Positions 15,357-24,905 are shown, numbered from the stretch's first letter. The stretch is DNA of 64,000 nt from JB111 sp049856295 (GCF_049856295.1 NZ_JBNDMZ010000002.1:124001-188000), one strand, 5' to 3'. Numbers and translations are program-made. The notes: generated by a model from the sequence alone, not told the origin.

Positions 15357-17216
15357 TCACGACGAGGTGCCGGCCCCGCCGTTGTCGCGTCGGGTCCGGG
15401 CGTCGGAGTAGAGCGAGTCGACGACGTCGGCGTGATCGGCGAGCACCGCGGACCGCTTCACCTTGAGCGACGGCGTGAGGTAGCCGTTGTCGACCGTGAG
15501 GTCCTCGGGGAGGATGACGAACTCCTTGATCTGCTCGGCGCGCGAGAACTTCGTGTTGACCCGGTCGATGCCCTGCTGGAGCCGCTCGCGGACGAACGGG
15601 TCGGTGCGCGCCTGCTCGGGCGTGAGCGGGTCCCGGCCGTGGTTCGCGAGCCAGCCGGGCAGCATCTCCTCGTCGAGCGTGAGCAGGGCCGCGATGAACG
15701 GCTGCTTGTCGCCCACCACCACGCACTGGGAGACGAGCGGGTGTCCGCGCAGCGGGTCCTCGAGCAGGGCGGGGACCACGTTCTTGCCGCCGGCCGTCAC
15801 GATGATCTCCTTCTTGCGGCCGGTGATCCGCAGGTGCCCGTCGTCGAGCGAGCCGAGGTCGCCCGTGCGGAAGAAGCCGTCCTCGGTGAAGGCGTCCGCG
15901 CCGACCCCGCCGCGGTAGCCGCGGAACACGGGCAGGCCCCGCACCTCGATCTCGGAGTCCTCGGCGATGCGGATCTCGGTGCCGGGCATCGGCAGGCCCA
16001 CCGTGCCGATGCGCAGGGAGTCGGGCCGGCAGACGGCGATCGGCGCCGTCGTCTCGGTGAGGCCGTAGCCCTCGAGGACGACCAGGCCGACGCCGCGGTA
16101 GAAGTGCCCGAGCCGCTCGCCGAGCGGCGCACCGCCCGAGACCGCGTACTTCAGGCGGCCGCCCATGACGTCCCTCAGCTTGCCGAGGACGAGGCGGTCG
16201 AGGACCCGGTAGCGGGCCTTGAGCAGGGCGGAGGGGCCCGAGGGGGTGTCGAGCGCCCGCGAGTACTGCTCGGCGGCCTGCGCCGCAGCGCGGAACAGCT
16301 TGAGCTTGATGCCGCTGCCCGCCTTCTGCTCGGCCGAGTTGTAGACCTTCTCCCAGATCCGGGGGACCGAGAGGAGGAGGGTGGGCCGGAAGACGGCGAG
16401 GTCCGCGACCGCCTCCTTCGGGTCGGGGGCGTGCCCGAGCGGGACGCCGGCGGCGAGGATGAGGACCTCGACGAAGCGGGCGAAGACGTGGGCCAGCGGG
16501 ATGAACAGCAGCGTGCAGGAGCCGGGCTGCGCGACGACCTCGTGGAGGTCGTGCACCGACTCGACGGCGAGCACGGCGAAGTTCTCGTGGGTGAGCTCGG
16601 CGCCCTTGGGGCGGCCGGTCGTGCCCGAGGTGTAGATGATCGTCGCGAGGTCGGCGAGCCGGACGGCCCGCTGGCGCTCCCGGACCTGCTCGTCGGTCAC
16701 GTCGGCGCCGCGGGTGGTCAGCTCCTCCAGGGCGCCGTCGTCGATGACGAGGACCTCGCGCAGCGTCGGGGTGCCACCCTCGAGCGTGCCCGCCTCGCGC
16801 AGGACCTCCGCGTTGGCCCCGGTCTCCGCGAACGCGACCGTGACCGCGGCGTCGTTGACGATCCACTGGGCCTGGTCGGACGCGGAGGACTCGTAGATCG
16901 GTACCGGCACCGCTCCGACGTACCAGGCGGCGAGGTCGAGGAGCGTCCACTCCAGCCGGGTGCGGCACATGATCGCGACCGAGTCGCCGGCTCCGACCCC
17001 GGAGGCGACGAGGCCCTTCGCGAGCGCCTCGACGCGGGCGAGGCTCCAGGCGGCGTCCCGGTCGACCCACTCGCCGTCGACCTTCTCCCGGAACAGCACG
17101 CGGCCCGGTGTCTCCCGGGCGTGGTCGACCAGCAGAGTGGTGATCGAGGAGTCGTCGGGCACGTCGATCACGCGGGGGAGCGAGGCGATCGGGCGGGGGG
17201 CGTGCTCGCTGGACAT
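15357..17216 (-). CDS. fadD15: Long-chain fatty acyl-CoA ligase (FadD15-type)
   Basis: A 619-residue AMP-forming ligase that activates long-chain fatty acids to acyl-CoA through an acyl-adenylate. Adenylation motifs are the P-loop YTSGTTGRPKGAELTH, the GYGLTETTAP motif, FFRTGDLG and the C-terminal hinge/Lys region GRKKEIIVTAGGKNVVP. It is cytoplasmic or membrane-associated. The ATG has GGAGG upstream. Type and position match Rv2187 (fadD15). The 214 nt upstream to 17430 hold a possible TACTCT -10 on the minus strand (17283-17288) and no gene. Confidence 0.93.
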   Translation of the reverse strand: MSSEHAPRPIASLPRVIDVPDDSSITTLLVDHARETPGRVLFREKVDGEWVDRDAAWSLARVEALAKGLVASGVGAGDSVAIMCRTRLEWTLLDLAAWYVGAVPVPIYESSASDQAQWIVNDAAVTVAFAETGANAEVLREAGTLEGGTPTLREVLVIDDGALEELTTRGADVTDEQVRERQRAVRLADLATIIYTSGTTGRPKGAELTHENFAVLAVESVHDLHEVVAQPGSCTLLFIPLAHVFARFVEVLILAAGVPLGHAPDPKEAVADLAVFRPTLLLSVPRIWEKVYNSAEQKAGSGIKLKLFRAAAQAAEQYSRALDTPSGPSALLKARYRVLDRLVLGKLRDVMGGRLKYAVSGGAPLGERLGHFYRGVGLVVLEGYGLTETTAPIAVCRPDSLRIGTVGLPMPGTEIRIAEDSEIEVRGLPVFRGYRGGVGADAFTEDGFFRTGDLGSLDDGHLRITGRKKEIIVTAGGKNVVPALLEDPLRGHPLVSQCVVVGDKQPFIAALLTLDEEMLPGWLANHGRDPLTPEQARTDPFVRERLQQGIDRVNTKFSRAEQIKEFVILPEDLTVDNGYLTPSLKVKRSAVLADHADVVDSLYSDARTRRDNGGAGTSS

Positions 17217-17430
17217 GGGGGCCTCCGTCGGCTCGTGGTCCTGCCGGGCGAACGCGGCCGCCCTGACGTCGTTGGTGGGGCAAGAGTAGGCGGCGGCGGG
17301 CGGTCCTGCGCGCGGCGCGACGACGCGGTCCGGCCGTGTCGGTGTCTGCGCCCGTCGCCGGTGCAGCCGTTCCCGGCGCGTCGCCGCGCACGGCCCGGCG
17401 CGCGGCGCGACCGGCCGCGGGGCGTCCCGG

Positions 17431-18039
17431 TCAGACGACGGCGCCGTCCGAGCCGTGGCCGCGCTCGCCGGGGAGACGACGGACGAGCAGGGTGATGCCC
17501 CCGATCGTGACGGCGAGCCCGAGCAGCATGATCAGCACCGACGGGGGACGACCGACCAGGCCGAGGACGATGCCGGCGACGATCGGGCCGATCGCGAGGA
17601 GCCACCCGACGACAGCGCCGGGGTCGGACAGGTCCGGTCCGGGCGGGTCGGGCTCGACGAAGCCGTCGATGCCCCACGCCGGGTCCTCCGGGTGCTCCTC
17701 GAGCAGCTCGTCGCGCGGCCCGAGCGGACGGGGCGTGCGCGCCGGCCGGTCGTCGGTGGCCGGGGGAGCCGGGGAACGGACGGGCGCGGCACCGAGCTGG
17801 TCGAGGATCGACGCGAACCGGCGGTCGACCTCTGCGTCGTCGAGCTCGCCCGCGCCGGAGGTGTTCGCGCCGTCGGGCCGCCCCGCGCCGGAGGGGGACC
17901 GGTCGTCGGAGGGGTTCTCGTCGTCGGGATCCTCGGGAGAGGTGCCGGGACCGGGCTCGCGCCCGTGGTCGTTCCCCGCGGACGGCGGGCCGACCGACGT
18001 CCGCTCGTCGTCGCCCGGCTCCTCGGGGTACGTGGTCAC
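17431..18039 (-). CDS. Hypothetical membrane protein with disordered acidic N-terminus
   Basis: A 202-residue protein I do not recognise. The first 140 residues are rich in Asp, Glu, Pro, Ser and Gly and look disordered, with a short ordered stretch DDAEVDRRFASILDQLG (about 67-83). Two helices follow near the C-terminus (about 141-160 and 168-186), ending in a charged tail. The GTG start lies 6 nt after TACCGT, predicting a leaderless mRNA. It is divergent from the phosphofructokinase gene. Confidence 0.75.
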   Translation of the reverse strand: MTTYPEEPGDDERTSVGPPSAGNDHGREPGPGTSPEDPDDENPSDDRSPSGAGRPDGANTSGAGELDDAEVDRRFASILDQLGAAPVRSPAPPATDDRPARTPRPLGPRDELLEEHPEDPAWGIDGFVEPDPPGPDLSDPGAVVGWLLAIGPIVAGIVLGLVGRPPSVLIMLLGLAVTIGGITLLVRRLPGERGHGSDGAVV

Positions 18040-18045
18040 CCGGCC

Positions 18046-18051
18046 ACGGTA
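18046..18051 (-). promoter_or_regulatory. -10 element of leaderless promoter for the hypothetical membrane protein
   Basis: TACCGT on the minus strand, 6 nt from the GTG at 18039. Confidence 0.45.
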
Positions 18052-18142
18052 TCGCCGCGGGCGCCCGCGCGGGCCGCGGGGGCGGCGGCCCCGCTCCTAG
18101 GATGGAGGGGTCCACGATGACCTCGCCGTCGAAAGGCCACCC

Positions 18143-19369
18143 ATGACTGTCCGCCGCGTCGCCCTGCTCACCGCGGGCGGGTTCGCCCCGTGCCTGTCCT
18201 CCGCCGTCGGCGGCCTGATCGAGCGCTACACCGAGATCGACCCCGAGGTCGAGATCATCGCCTACCAGCACGGCTACCACGGGCTGCTCACCGGCACCTC
18301 GATCGAGATCACCCCCGAGGCGCGCGCGCAGGCACCGATCCTCCACCGGTTCGGGGGCAGCCCGATCGGCAACTCGCGCGTCAAGCTGACGAACGTCAAG
18401 AACCTCTTCGAGCGCGGGCTCGTGGCGGAGGGGCAGAACCCGCTCCAGGTGGCCGCCGACCAGCTCGTGGCCGACCGGATCGACGTCCTGCACACCATCG
18501 GCGGCGACGACACCAACACCACGGCCGCCGACCTCGCGCAGTTCCTCGAGGAGAACGGCCACCACATGACGGTGGTCGGCCTCCCGAAGACGATCGACAA
18601 CGACATCGTGCCCGTCCGGCAGTCGCTGGGGGCCTGGACCGCCGCCGGCGAGGCCGCCGAGTTCGCCGCCAACATCGTCGGCGAGCACCGGTCCAACCCC
18701 CGCATGCTCATCGTCCACGAGGTGATGGGGCGGCACTGCGGGTACCTCACGGCGGCCGCCGCCCGGCGCTACCGGACGTGGCTCGACGCCCAGGAGTGGG
18801 CGCCGGCGCTGGGTCTGACCCGCGAGCGGTGGGACGTGCACGCGGTCTTCCTGCCCGAGCTGCACCTCGACATCGACGCCGAGGCCGAGCGCCTGCGCGC
18901 GATCATGGACGCCCAGGGCAACGTCAACGTCTTCCTCTCCGAGGGCGCGGGCGTCCCCGAGATCGTCGCCGAGCTCGAGGCGAGCGGCGAGGAGGTCGAG
19001 CGCGACCCGTTCGGCCACGTCAAGCTCGACACGATCAACCCGGGCGCCTGGTTCGCCGAGCAGTTCGCCGAGAAGCTCGGCGCCGAGAAGGTCATGGTGC
19101 AGAAGTCGGGTTACTTCTCCCGCTCCGCGGCCGCGGACCCGGACGACCTGCGGCTCATCAAGTCGATGACCGACCTCGCCGTCCAGGTGGCGCTCGAGGG
19201 CGGCTCCGGCCTCATCGGGCACGACGAGGAGCGCGGCGGGCTCCTGCGCGCGATCGAGCACGAGCGGGTCGCCGGGGGCAAGGCGTTCGACATCTCCCAG
19301 GAGTGGTTCACCGACCTCATGGCCGCGACCGGCCAGGACGTGCGGGCCGCGGAGCAGACCGCGCACTGA
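18143..19369 (+). CDS. pfp: Pyrophosphate-type 6-phosphofructokinase
   Basis: A 408-residue PFK-family enzyme that phosphorylates fructose 6-phosphate to the 1,6-bisphosphate. The phosphoryl-donor motifs are GGDDT (Asp where ATP enzymes have Gly) and PKTIDND (Lys in place of Gly), both diagnostic of PPi-dependent enzymes, so the reaction should be reversible and serve glycolysis and gluconeogenesis. Other landmarks are EVMGRHCGYL and the substrate-loop KSGYFSRS. The ATG is preceded by GAAAGG; a TAGGAT -10 lies at 18098-18103. It ends with a strong hairpin. Confidence 0.95.
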   Translation: MTVRRVALLTAGGFAPCLSSAVGGLIERYTEIDPEVEIIAYQHGYHGLLTGTSIEITPEARAQAPILHRFGGSPIGNSRVKLTNVKNLFERGLVAEGQNPLQVAADQLVADRIDVLHTIGGDDTNTTAADLAQFLEENGHHMTVVGLPKTIDNDIVPVRQSLGAWTAAGEAAEFAANIVGEHRSNPRMLIVHEVMGRHCGYLTAAAARRYRTWLDAQEWAPALGLTRERWDVHAVFLPELHLDIDAEAERLRAIMDAQGNVNVFLSEGAGVPEIVAELEASGEEVERDPFGHVKLDTINPGAWFAEQFAEKLGAEKVMVQKSGYFSRSAAADPDDLRLIKSMTDLAVQVALEGGSGLIGHDEERGGLLRAIEHERVAGGKAFDISQEWFTDLMAATGQDVRAAEQTAH

Positions 19370-19374
19370 CGCGT

Positions 19375-19410
19375 CGCGGGCGCGGTGGCGGCGACGTCAC
19401 CGCGCCCGCG
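19375..19410 (+). terminator. Terminator hairpin after the phosphofructokinase gene
   Basis: A perfect 13-bp stem: CGCGGGCGCGGTG at 19375-19387 pairs with 19398-19410 across a 10-nt loop, starting 6 nt after the stop codon. Confidence 0.8.
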
Positions 19411-19467
19411 CGTCGTAGGTCACGTCCGACGACCGGGCGGGACGTCCCCGGCCCGCGGCGCCCTGCC

Positions 19468-19473
19468 TACGAT
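19468..19473 (+). promoter_or_regulatory. -10 element of leaderless aroG promoter
   Basis: TACGAT, 6 nt before the GTG start at 19480. Confidence 0.55.
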
Positions 19474-19479
19474 GGCGCG

Positions 19480-20829
19480 GTGAACGTCGAGCCCACCGCG
19501 GAGACCCTGGCCGGACTGCAGCAGTGGCGGAGCATGACCGCCGCCCAGCAGCCGACCTATCCCGACCCGGAGGCGCTGTCGGCCGTCGTCTCCGAGCTCG
19601 AGTCGAGCCCCCCGCTCATCTTCGCCGGCGAGGCGGACCGGCTCACCGGTCTCATGGCCGCCGCCGGACGCGGGGAGGCCTTCCTCCTCCAGGGCGGCGA
19701 CTGCGCGGAGACCTTCGCCGAGTCGACCGCCGACCGCATCCGGAACAAGATCCGCACGATCCTGCAGATGGCGGTCGTCCTCACCTACGGCGCGAGCCTC
19801 CCGATCGTCAAGATGGGGCGGATGGCCGGCCAGTACGCCAAGCCGCGCTCGAGCGACCTCGAGACCCGGGACGGCGTCACGCTGCCCTCCTACCGCGGGG
19901 ACGCCGTCAACGCGCACGGCTTCACCGAGGAGGACCGGGTGCCGGACCCCCAGCGGCTGCTCGGGATGTACCACCGCTCGGCGACGACGCTCAACCTCAT
20001 CCGCGCCTTCACGGGCGGCGGTTTCGCCGACCTGCGCCTCGTCCACGAGTGGAACCGCGGGTTCATCGAGAACCCCGCCCACGGCCGCTACGAGTCGCTC
20101 GCCGGCGAGATCGGCCGCGCGCTGCGGTTCATGGCCGCCGCCGGGGTCGACTTCGACGCGCTGCGCACGGTCGACATGTACTCCTCGCACGAGGCGCTGC
20201 TGCTGGACTACGAGGCCGCGCTCACGCGGATCGACCACCGCACCGGGCAGCCCTACGGCACGTCGGCCCACTTCCTGTGGATCGGCGAGCGCACCCGTCA
20301 GCTCGACGGCGCCCACGTCGACCTCCTCTCGCGCGTGCGCAACCCGATCGGCGTCAAGCTCGGCCCGAAGGTCACGCCCGACGAGGTCCGCAGCCTCATC
20401 GACCGACTCAACCCCGACGGCCTCGCCGGCCGGCTCACCTTCATCTCGCGCATGGGCGCGGGCATGGTCCGCGACGCGCTGCCGGGCATCGTCGAGTCGG
20501 TCGTCGCGGACGGCCGGCCCGTGACCTGGGTGTGCGACCCGATGCACGGGAACACGATCACCTCCCCGTCCGGCTACAAGACGCGGGAGATGGACACGAT
20601 CCTCGACGAGGTCCGCGGGTTCTTCGAGGTGCACCAGCAGATGGGCACCGTGCCCGGCGGCCTGCACGTCGAGCTGACCGGGGACGACGTCACCGAGATC
20701 ATGGGCGGCGCCGACCCGATCGACGACGCGGGGCTCGCCCGCCGGTACGAGACGCTGGTGGACCCGCGTCTCAACCACCAGCAGTCGCTCCAGATGGCGT
20801 TCGAGGTCGCGGAGATGCTGCGCAGCTGA
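19480..20829 (+). CDS. aroG: Class II 3-deoxy-7-phosphoheptulonate (DAHP) synthase
   Basis: A 449-residue enzyme condensing phosphoenolpyruvate and erythrose 4-phosphate at the entry to the shikimate pathway. Class II (plant/actinobacterial) features are LLQGGDCAETF with the metal-binding Cys, KMGRMAGQYAKPRS, RNPIGVKLGPK, DPMHGNT and HVELTGDDVTE. Class II enzymes are feedback-controlled by aromatic amino acids. The GTG at 19480 is chosen because TACGAT ends 6 nt upstream and the product then has family length. Its neighbourhood with pknL corresponds to Rv2178c-Rv2176. Confidence 0.97.
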   Translation: MNVEPTAETLAGLQQWRSMTAAQQPTYPDPEALSAVVSELESSPPLIFAGEADRLTGLMAAAGRGEAFLLQGGDCAETFAESTADRIRNKIRTILQMAVVLTYGASLPIVKMGRMAGQYAKPRSSDLETRDGVTLPSYRGDAVNAHGFTEEDRVPDPQRLLGMYHRSATTLNLIRAFTGGGFADLRLVHEWNRGFIENPAHGRYESLAGEIGRALRFMAAAGVDFDALRTVDMYSSHEALLLDYEAALTRIDHRTGQPYGTSAHFLWIGERTRQLDGAHVDLLSRVRNPIGVKLGPKVTPDEVRSLIDRLNPDGLAGRLTFISRMGAGMVRDALPGIVESVVADGRPVTWVCDPMHGNTITSPSGYKTREMDTILDEVRGFFEVHQQMGTVPGGLHVELTGDDVTEIMGGADPIDDAGLARRYETLVDPRLNHQQSLQMAFEVAEMLRS

Positions 20830-20949
20830 GGCCGCGCGGACCGCGGCGGGGAGCGGCGAGGTCCGGGCCGCCCCGCGCCCGGTCCCGGCCTGGACCCGGA
20901 CGGTTCGCAATGGCCGGATGTGGCCCGGCTGGTTCTCGCCGACCGGGCG

Positions 20950-23385
20950 TCAGACCACGCGGAGCGTGACGACCGTGCCGGGCTCGACCATGGCCCCCGC
21001 CGCGGGCGTCTGCTCCCGCACCGTCCCGTAGAACGCGCCGAGCACGTCCTCTCGCTCCGGCTCGAGCCCGAGCTCCTCGAGGCGGGCGATCGCGTCGTCG
21101 ACGTTCTCGTTGAGGAGGTCGGGGACCTCGACGAGCTCGGGGCCGAGCGAGATGACGATCTCGACCTGGTCGCCGACGTAGGCGTCGCCGTCCGCGGGGT
21201 CCTGCGAGATGACCAGGCCCTCGTCGACGGTGTCGGAGTGCTCCTCGACGACGTCGGGCTCGAGCCCCGCCTCCCGGAGGGCGTCGGCCGCGTCCGCGCG
21301 GGTCTCGCCCGTCACGTCCGGCACCTCGGCGGGCTCGCGCCCGTCGGACACGACGACGTCGACGGGGCGGTCGTGCGGGACGACCTCGCCCGCCGCCGGG
21401 TCGGTGGAGACGATCTCGCCCTCGGGGACGGTGTCGTCGTAGGCGGTCGTCACCTCGCCCAGGGTGAGCCGGGCCGTGGCCAGCACGGACTCCGCGTCCT
21501 CCAGGGGCGTGCCGACGACGTCGGGGACCGCGAGCGTCTCGACGCCGAGGGAGACGATGACGGTGACGGAGCCGTCGCGCGTGCGTTCGCCCGCCGCCGG
21601 CGTGGTGGCGACCACGTTGCCCTCGGAGACGTCGTCGGAGTAGGCCTGCTCGAGCTCGGTGCTCAGCCCGGCGTCCTCGAGGGCGGCGACCGCGGCGTCG
21701 CTCGTCCGGCCCGTGACGTCGGGGACCGTCGTGCCCGCGAGCGGGCCCGCCGTCAGCAGCCACCAGCCGCCCGCGAGGAGCGCCGCGAGGACGACGAGCA
21801 GGAGCGAGACGACGCCGGTGCGTCGCCGCCGGACGACCCGCGCACGGGTGGACGACGTGCGTGCGGCCCGGCCCCGGTGCGAGGGGCCGGAGCCGGTCGG
21901 TGACCCCGGGTGGTCGGACGACCGCCCGTCGTCGCCGGCGCCGCGCAGGGCGATCGGACGGGTGTCGTGGGAGTCGGCGGGGGTGGCCCTGACCGGTCGG
22001 GTGACCGGGTGGACCGGGGTGTCGTGGCGGGACGGTGCGTCGTGGTGGGACGCGGAGCCGGACGCGTCCCGCTCGCGCGGCGCCGGGGCGGTCGTCGGCG
22101 CGTCCGGCGATCCCGCGGCGGCCCGGGCGGGCGACCCGGTACGGGCCGCCGCGCCGTTCGCAGCGCGGGTGTGTGCCGTCCCGTCGGCGGTCTCCCGCGC
22201 GCCGGTGTCCACGTCCGACGTCGCGAGGCGCGCGCCCGATCCGGCCGGACCGCCCGATCCGGCCGGACCGGCGGATCCGAGCGGTCGCGAGCCGGCGGGC
22301 ACGGGGCGCGTGGCGGAGGCGGCCGGGCGCGAGCCGGCGGGCGCGGGTCGTGACCCGGTGGCGGAGGCCTTCGCCCTGCGGGGTGCGGGTCGCCCGTCCG
22401 GACGGATCGAGCCGATCGGGATCGCGACCGACCGCGAGGCGGTGTCGACCGCGCCGGTGTCGGCCGAGGTGCCGGTCGGCTCGTCGTCGAACACGGCCGG
22501 CGGGCGGGGCTCGACGTCGGAGCGCATGTCGAGGACGTCGTCGGGCAGGACGGCGCGGGTGCGGCGCACGAGAGCGAGCGCCTCGCCGGCGTCGGCCGGC
22601 CGGTCGTCCGGGTCCTGGGCCGTGAGCGCGGCGACGAGGTCGTCGACCTCGCGCGGGATCCACGGCAGCTCCGACCCCGGGCCGGGCACGGCGCTGTTGA
22701 CGTGCTGGAAGGCCACCTGCGCCGGGGTCGTCCCGGTGAAGGGCTGCCCGCCCGTGAGCAGCTCGTAGGCGACGATGCCGGCGCCGTAGACGTCGGCGGG
22801 CGGGTCGGCGACGCCCTCGAGGACGGTCTCGGGCGCGATGTAGGCGACGGTCCCGAGCACGGTCCCGGACGTGGCCGCCGTCGTCTCGCTGATCGCGCGG
22901 GCGAGGCCGAAGTCCGCGACCTTCACCCGGCCGTCCGCGGTGACGAGGATGTTCTCCGGCTTGATGTCCCGGTGGACGAGGCCCGCGCGGTGCGCGGCGG
23001 CGAGGGCGTCGAGCACCTGCTCGAGGACGTCGAGGGTCTGCCCGAGGGTGAGCGAGCCGCGGGCCCGCAGCTCGTCGCGGAGGTTGGGGCCGTCGACGAG
23101 CTCCATCGCGAGGTAGGAGGACTCGCCGGTCACGCCCTGGTCGTGGACGGCGACGACGCCGGGGTGGGACAGGCGGGCGGCGGCCCTCGCCTCGCGCCGG
23201 AACCGGCGCACGAAGTCCGGGGACTCGGCGAGGTGGGGGTGCATGATCTTCACCGCGACCACGCGCTCGAGCCGCAGGTCCTGCGCACGGTAGACGCTGG
23301 CCATGCCGCCTCGGGCGATGCGCTCGATGATCCGGTAGCGCTCGTCGACGAGGTGGCCGGCCAGCGGGTCGGCGCGGGTGTCCAC
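20950..23385 (-). CDS. pknL: Serine/threonine kinase with four PASTA domains (PknL-like)
   Basis: An 811-residue membrane receptor kinase. The N-terminal kinase domain (about 13-270) has the Gly loop IARGGMASVY, catalytic Lys in VAVKIMHPH, HRDIKPENIL and DFGLAR. A long Ala/Pro/Ser/Gly linker (about 300-500, with repeated GSRP and PAGS units) leads to one transmembrane helix (about 520-542) and four extracellular PASTA repeats (about 547-811), which bind muropeptides or lipid II-type ligands. Position next to aroG and an Rv2175c-type protein indicates the PknL lineage; M. tuberculosis PknL lacks PASTA repeats. The GTG start lies 6 nt after TAGCAT. Confidence 0.93.
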   Translation of the reverse strand: MDTRADPLAGHLVDERYRIIERIARGGMASVYRAQDLRLERVVAVKIMHPHLAESPDFVRRFRREARAAARLSHPGVVAVHDQGVTGESSYLAMELVDGPNLRDELRARGSLTLGQTLDVLEQVLDALAAAHRAGLVHRDIKPENILVTADGRVKVADFGLARAISETTAATSGTVLGTVAYIAPETVLEGVADPPADVYGAGIVAYELLTGGQPFTGTTPAQVAFQHVNSAVPGPGSELPWIPREVDDLVAALTAQDPDDRPADAGEALALVRRTRAVLPDDVLDMRSDVEPRPPAVFDDEPTGTSADTGAVDTASRSVAIPIGSIRPDGRPAPRRAKASATGSRPAPAGSRPAASATRPVPAGSRPLGSAGPAGSGGPAGSGARLATSDVDTGARETADGTAHTRAANGAAARTGSPARAAAGSPDAPTTAPAPRERDASGSASHHDAPSRHDTPVHPVTRPVRATPADSHDTRPIALRGAGDDGRSSDHPGSPTGSGPSHRGRAARTSSTRARVVRRRRTGVVSLLLVVLAALLAGGWWLLTAGPLAGTTVPDVTGRTSDAAVAALEDAGLSTELEQAYSDDVSEGNVVATTPAAGERTRDGSVTVIVSLGVETLAVPDVVGTPLEDAESVLATARLTLGEVTTAYDDTVPEGEIVSTDPAAGEVVPHDRPVDVVVSDGREPAEVPDVTGETRADAADALREAGLEPDVVEEHSDTVDEGLVISQDPADGDAYVGDQVEIVISLGPELVEVPDLLNENVDDAIARLEELGLEPEREDVLGAFYGTVREQTPAAGAMVEPGTVVTLRVV

Positions 23386-23391
23386 GGGCGG

Positions 23392-23397
23392 ATGCTA
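23392..23397 (-). promoter_or_regulatory. -10 element of leaderless pknL promoter
   Basis: TAGCAT on the minus strand, 6 nt before the GTG at 23385. Confidence 0.5.
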
Positions 23398-23426
23398 TCC
23401 GGGCGCGGACGGCCTCAGGTGGACCC

Positions 23427-23474
23427 GCGCCGGGCCGGACACCCCTGGTGGCAGGGGCGGCCCGGTCCCGGCGC
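23427..23474 (-). terminator. Possible terminator after the LysM/transglycosylase gene
   Basis: A two-part hairpin: GCGCCGGG (23427-23434) pairs with CCCGGCGC (23467-23474), and CCCCT/AGGGG pair inside it. It begins 18 nt past the stop on the minus strand. Confidence 0.4.
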
Positions 23475-23491
23475 GGTCGTGACGTCCCTGG

Positions 23492-24814
23492 TCAGAACCG
23501 GTTCATCGCCGCACGGACGGTGTCGACGTAGTTCTCGGTGTCGGGGTACATGCCGTGGGCGCGGACGCCGCCGAGTCCCTGGTAGTAGGCGGCGATGCCC
23601 TGGTCGGAGTCGTCCGCCGAGCGCTGGAGCGCGCGGATGATGGCGACGCCGGCGACGACGTTGTCCTGCGGGTTCATGATGTTGAGCGGGCGGCCCACGA
23701 GGTCCGAGGCCCACTCGCCCGACGACGGGATGACCTGCATCGTGCCGATCGCGTTGGCGGGGGAGACCGCGGCGTGGTTGAAGCCGGACTCGACGAACGC
23801 GTGCGCGAGGGCGAGCCGGGGGTCGACGCCCATCGACACGGCCGTGCTGCGCACGAGCTCCTGCATCGAGGCCCGCGAGGGGACCCCGGACGCGACGAGC
23901 GCCGTGCGGTTGGCGTTCGCCGCGCCGACGACGGCCTCGGGGTACGTGCGTCCCGCGAAGGTCGAGCCGACCCCGCCGGAGGTGTTCCCGGGGTCGGAGG
24001 TGGCGGGGCCGGCGGCCGCGGCGCCGGGCATCGTCAGGGTCTGGCCCACGTAGATCCGGCCGTCGGAGCCGATCGAGTTGGCCTCGGCGATCTCCGCCAC
24101 CGAGGTGCCCTGGGCGCGGGCGATCCCGGTGAGGGTGTCTCCCGCGCGCACCGTGTAGCTGCCGCCCGTGGACGAGGCCGACGACGACGGAGCCGCGGCG
24201 TCCGTGGCCTCCGCGCCGCCCGCGCCCGGGATCGTCAGGGTCTGCCCGGTGCGGATGACCGTCCCGGTGAGGGAGTTCGCCTGCTGGATCTCGCGCACCG
24301 ACGTGCCGTGGGCACGGGCGATGCCGATGAGCGTGTCACCGGCGGAGACGAGGTAGCTGCCGCCGGTCGACGAGGTCTGCTCGGCGTTCGCGGGCGCGCT
24401 CGCGCCCGGGACGGTGAGGGTCTGGCCGGCCAGGATGAGCGAGCCCGACAGGGAGTTGGCCCGCTGGATCTCGCGCACCGTGGTGCCCAGCTCGCGGGCG
24501 ATCCCGGTAAGCGTGTCCCCGCGGCGGACGGTGTAGCTCGTCTCCTCCGGCGAGAGGCGCACGGGTGTGGCGGGGGAGGTGCGGACCACGGCGACGGGTG
24601 CCGAGGTGACGGCCGGTGCGGGTGCGTGCGTGGTGACGGGCGCCTGGAGCGCCGCGTCCTGCACGGCGGGAGTCTGGGTGGCCGGCGCCGGGACGTCCGA
24701 CGCGACGGCCGGGACGGCGAGGAGCGTCGGCGCACCGATCGCCGTGGTGGCGATCGCGGCGAGGGTGATCGGTCGGTGGGTGGTACGGCGATGCGCGCGT
24801 GCGACGGCGGGCAT
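23492..24814 (-). CDS. Secreted cell-wall protein with three LysM domains and a lytic-transglycosylase domain
   Basis: A 440-residue exported protein. A basic N-terminus and hydrophobic stretch ending AVPAVASD form the signal peptide. Three LysM repeats (about 93-137, 153-197 and 218-263; each with YTVR/YLVS-xGDTL and ending GQTLT) bind peptidoglycan. The C-terminal 130 residues are an SLT-type domain with the catalytic Glu in AHAFVESGFN, then AIGTMQVIPS and IAAYYQG. It should cleave glycan strands during growth. I chose the ATG at 24814, 7 nt after GGAGG, over the frame start at 24856. Confidence 0.93.
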   Translation of the reverse strand: MPAVARAHRRTTHRPITLAAIATTAIGAPTLLAVPAVASDVPAPATQTPAVQDAALQAPVTTHAPAPAVTSAPVAVVRTSPATPVRLSPEETSYTVRRGDTLTGIARELGTTVREIQRANSLSGSLILAGQTLTVPGASAPANAEQTSSTGGSYLVSAGDTLIGIARAHGTSVREIQQANSLTGTVIRTGQTLTIPGAGGAEATDAAAPSSSASSTGGSYTVRAGDTLTGIARAQGTSVAEIAEANSIGSDGRIYVGQTLTMPGAAAAGPATSDPGNTSGGVGSTFAGRTYPEAVVGAANANRTALVASGVPSRASMQELVRSTAVSMGVDPRLALAHAFVESGFNHAAVSPANAIGTMQVIPSSGEWASDLVGRPLNIMNPQDNVVAGVAIIRALQRSADDSDQGIAAYYQGLGGVRAHGMYPDTENYVDTVRAAMNRF

Positions 24815-24872
24815 GTGTCCTCCGGGAAGTGGTACGCGACCCACCCCTGCGAGCATGCCCCCAGGCTGCGGG

Positions 24873-24905
24873 TGTGAACAGATTGACAGGTGTTACTGGT
24901 GTAAC
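24873..24905. promoter_or_regulatory. CRP/GlxR-like site and adjacent palindrome upstream of the LysM gene
   Basis: TGTGA-N6-TGACA at 24873-24888 matches the CRP/GlxR consensus TGTGA-N6-TCACA with one mismatch. It is followed at 24892-24905 by the perfect palindrome GTTAC-TGGT-GTAAC. Both lie in an A/T-rich pocket 60-90 nt upstream of the LysM gene start. Mycobacterial and corynebacterial rpf cell-wall hydrolase genes are known CRP/GlxR targets. The rest of 24815-25079 shows no gene or clear riboswitch. Confidence 0.4.
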
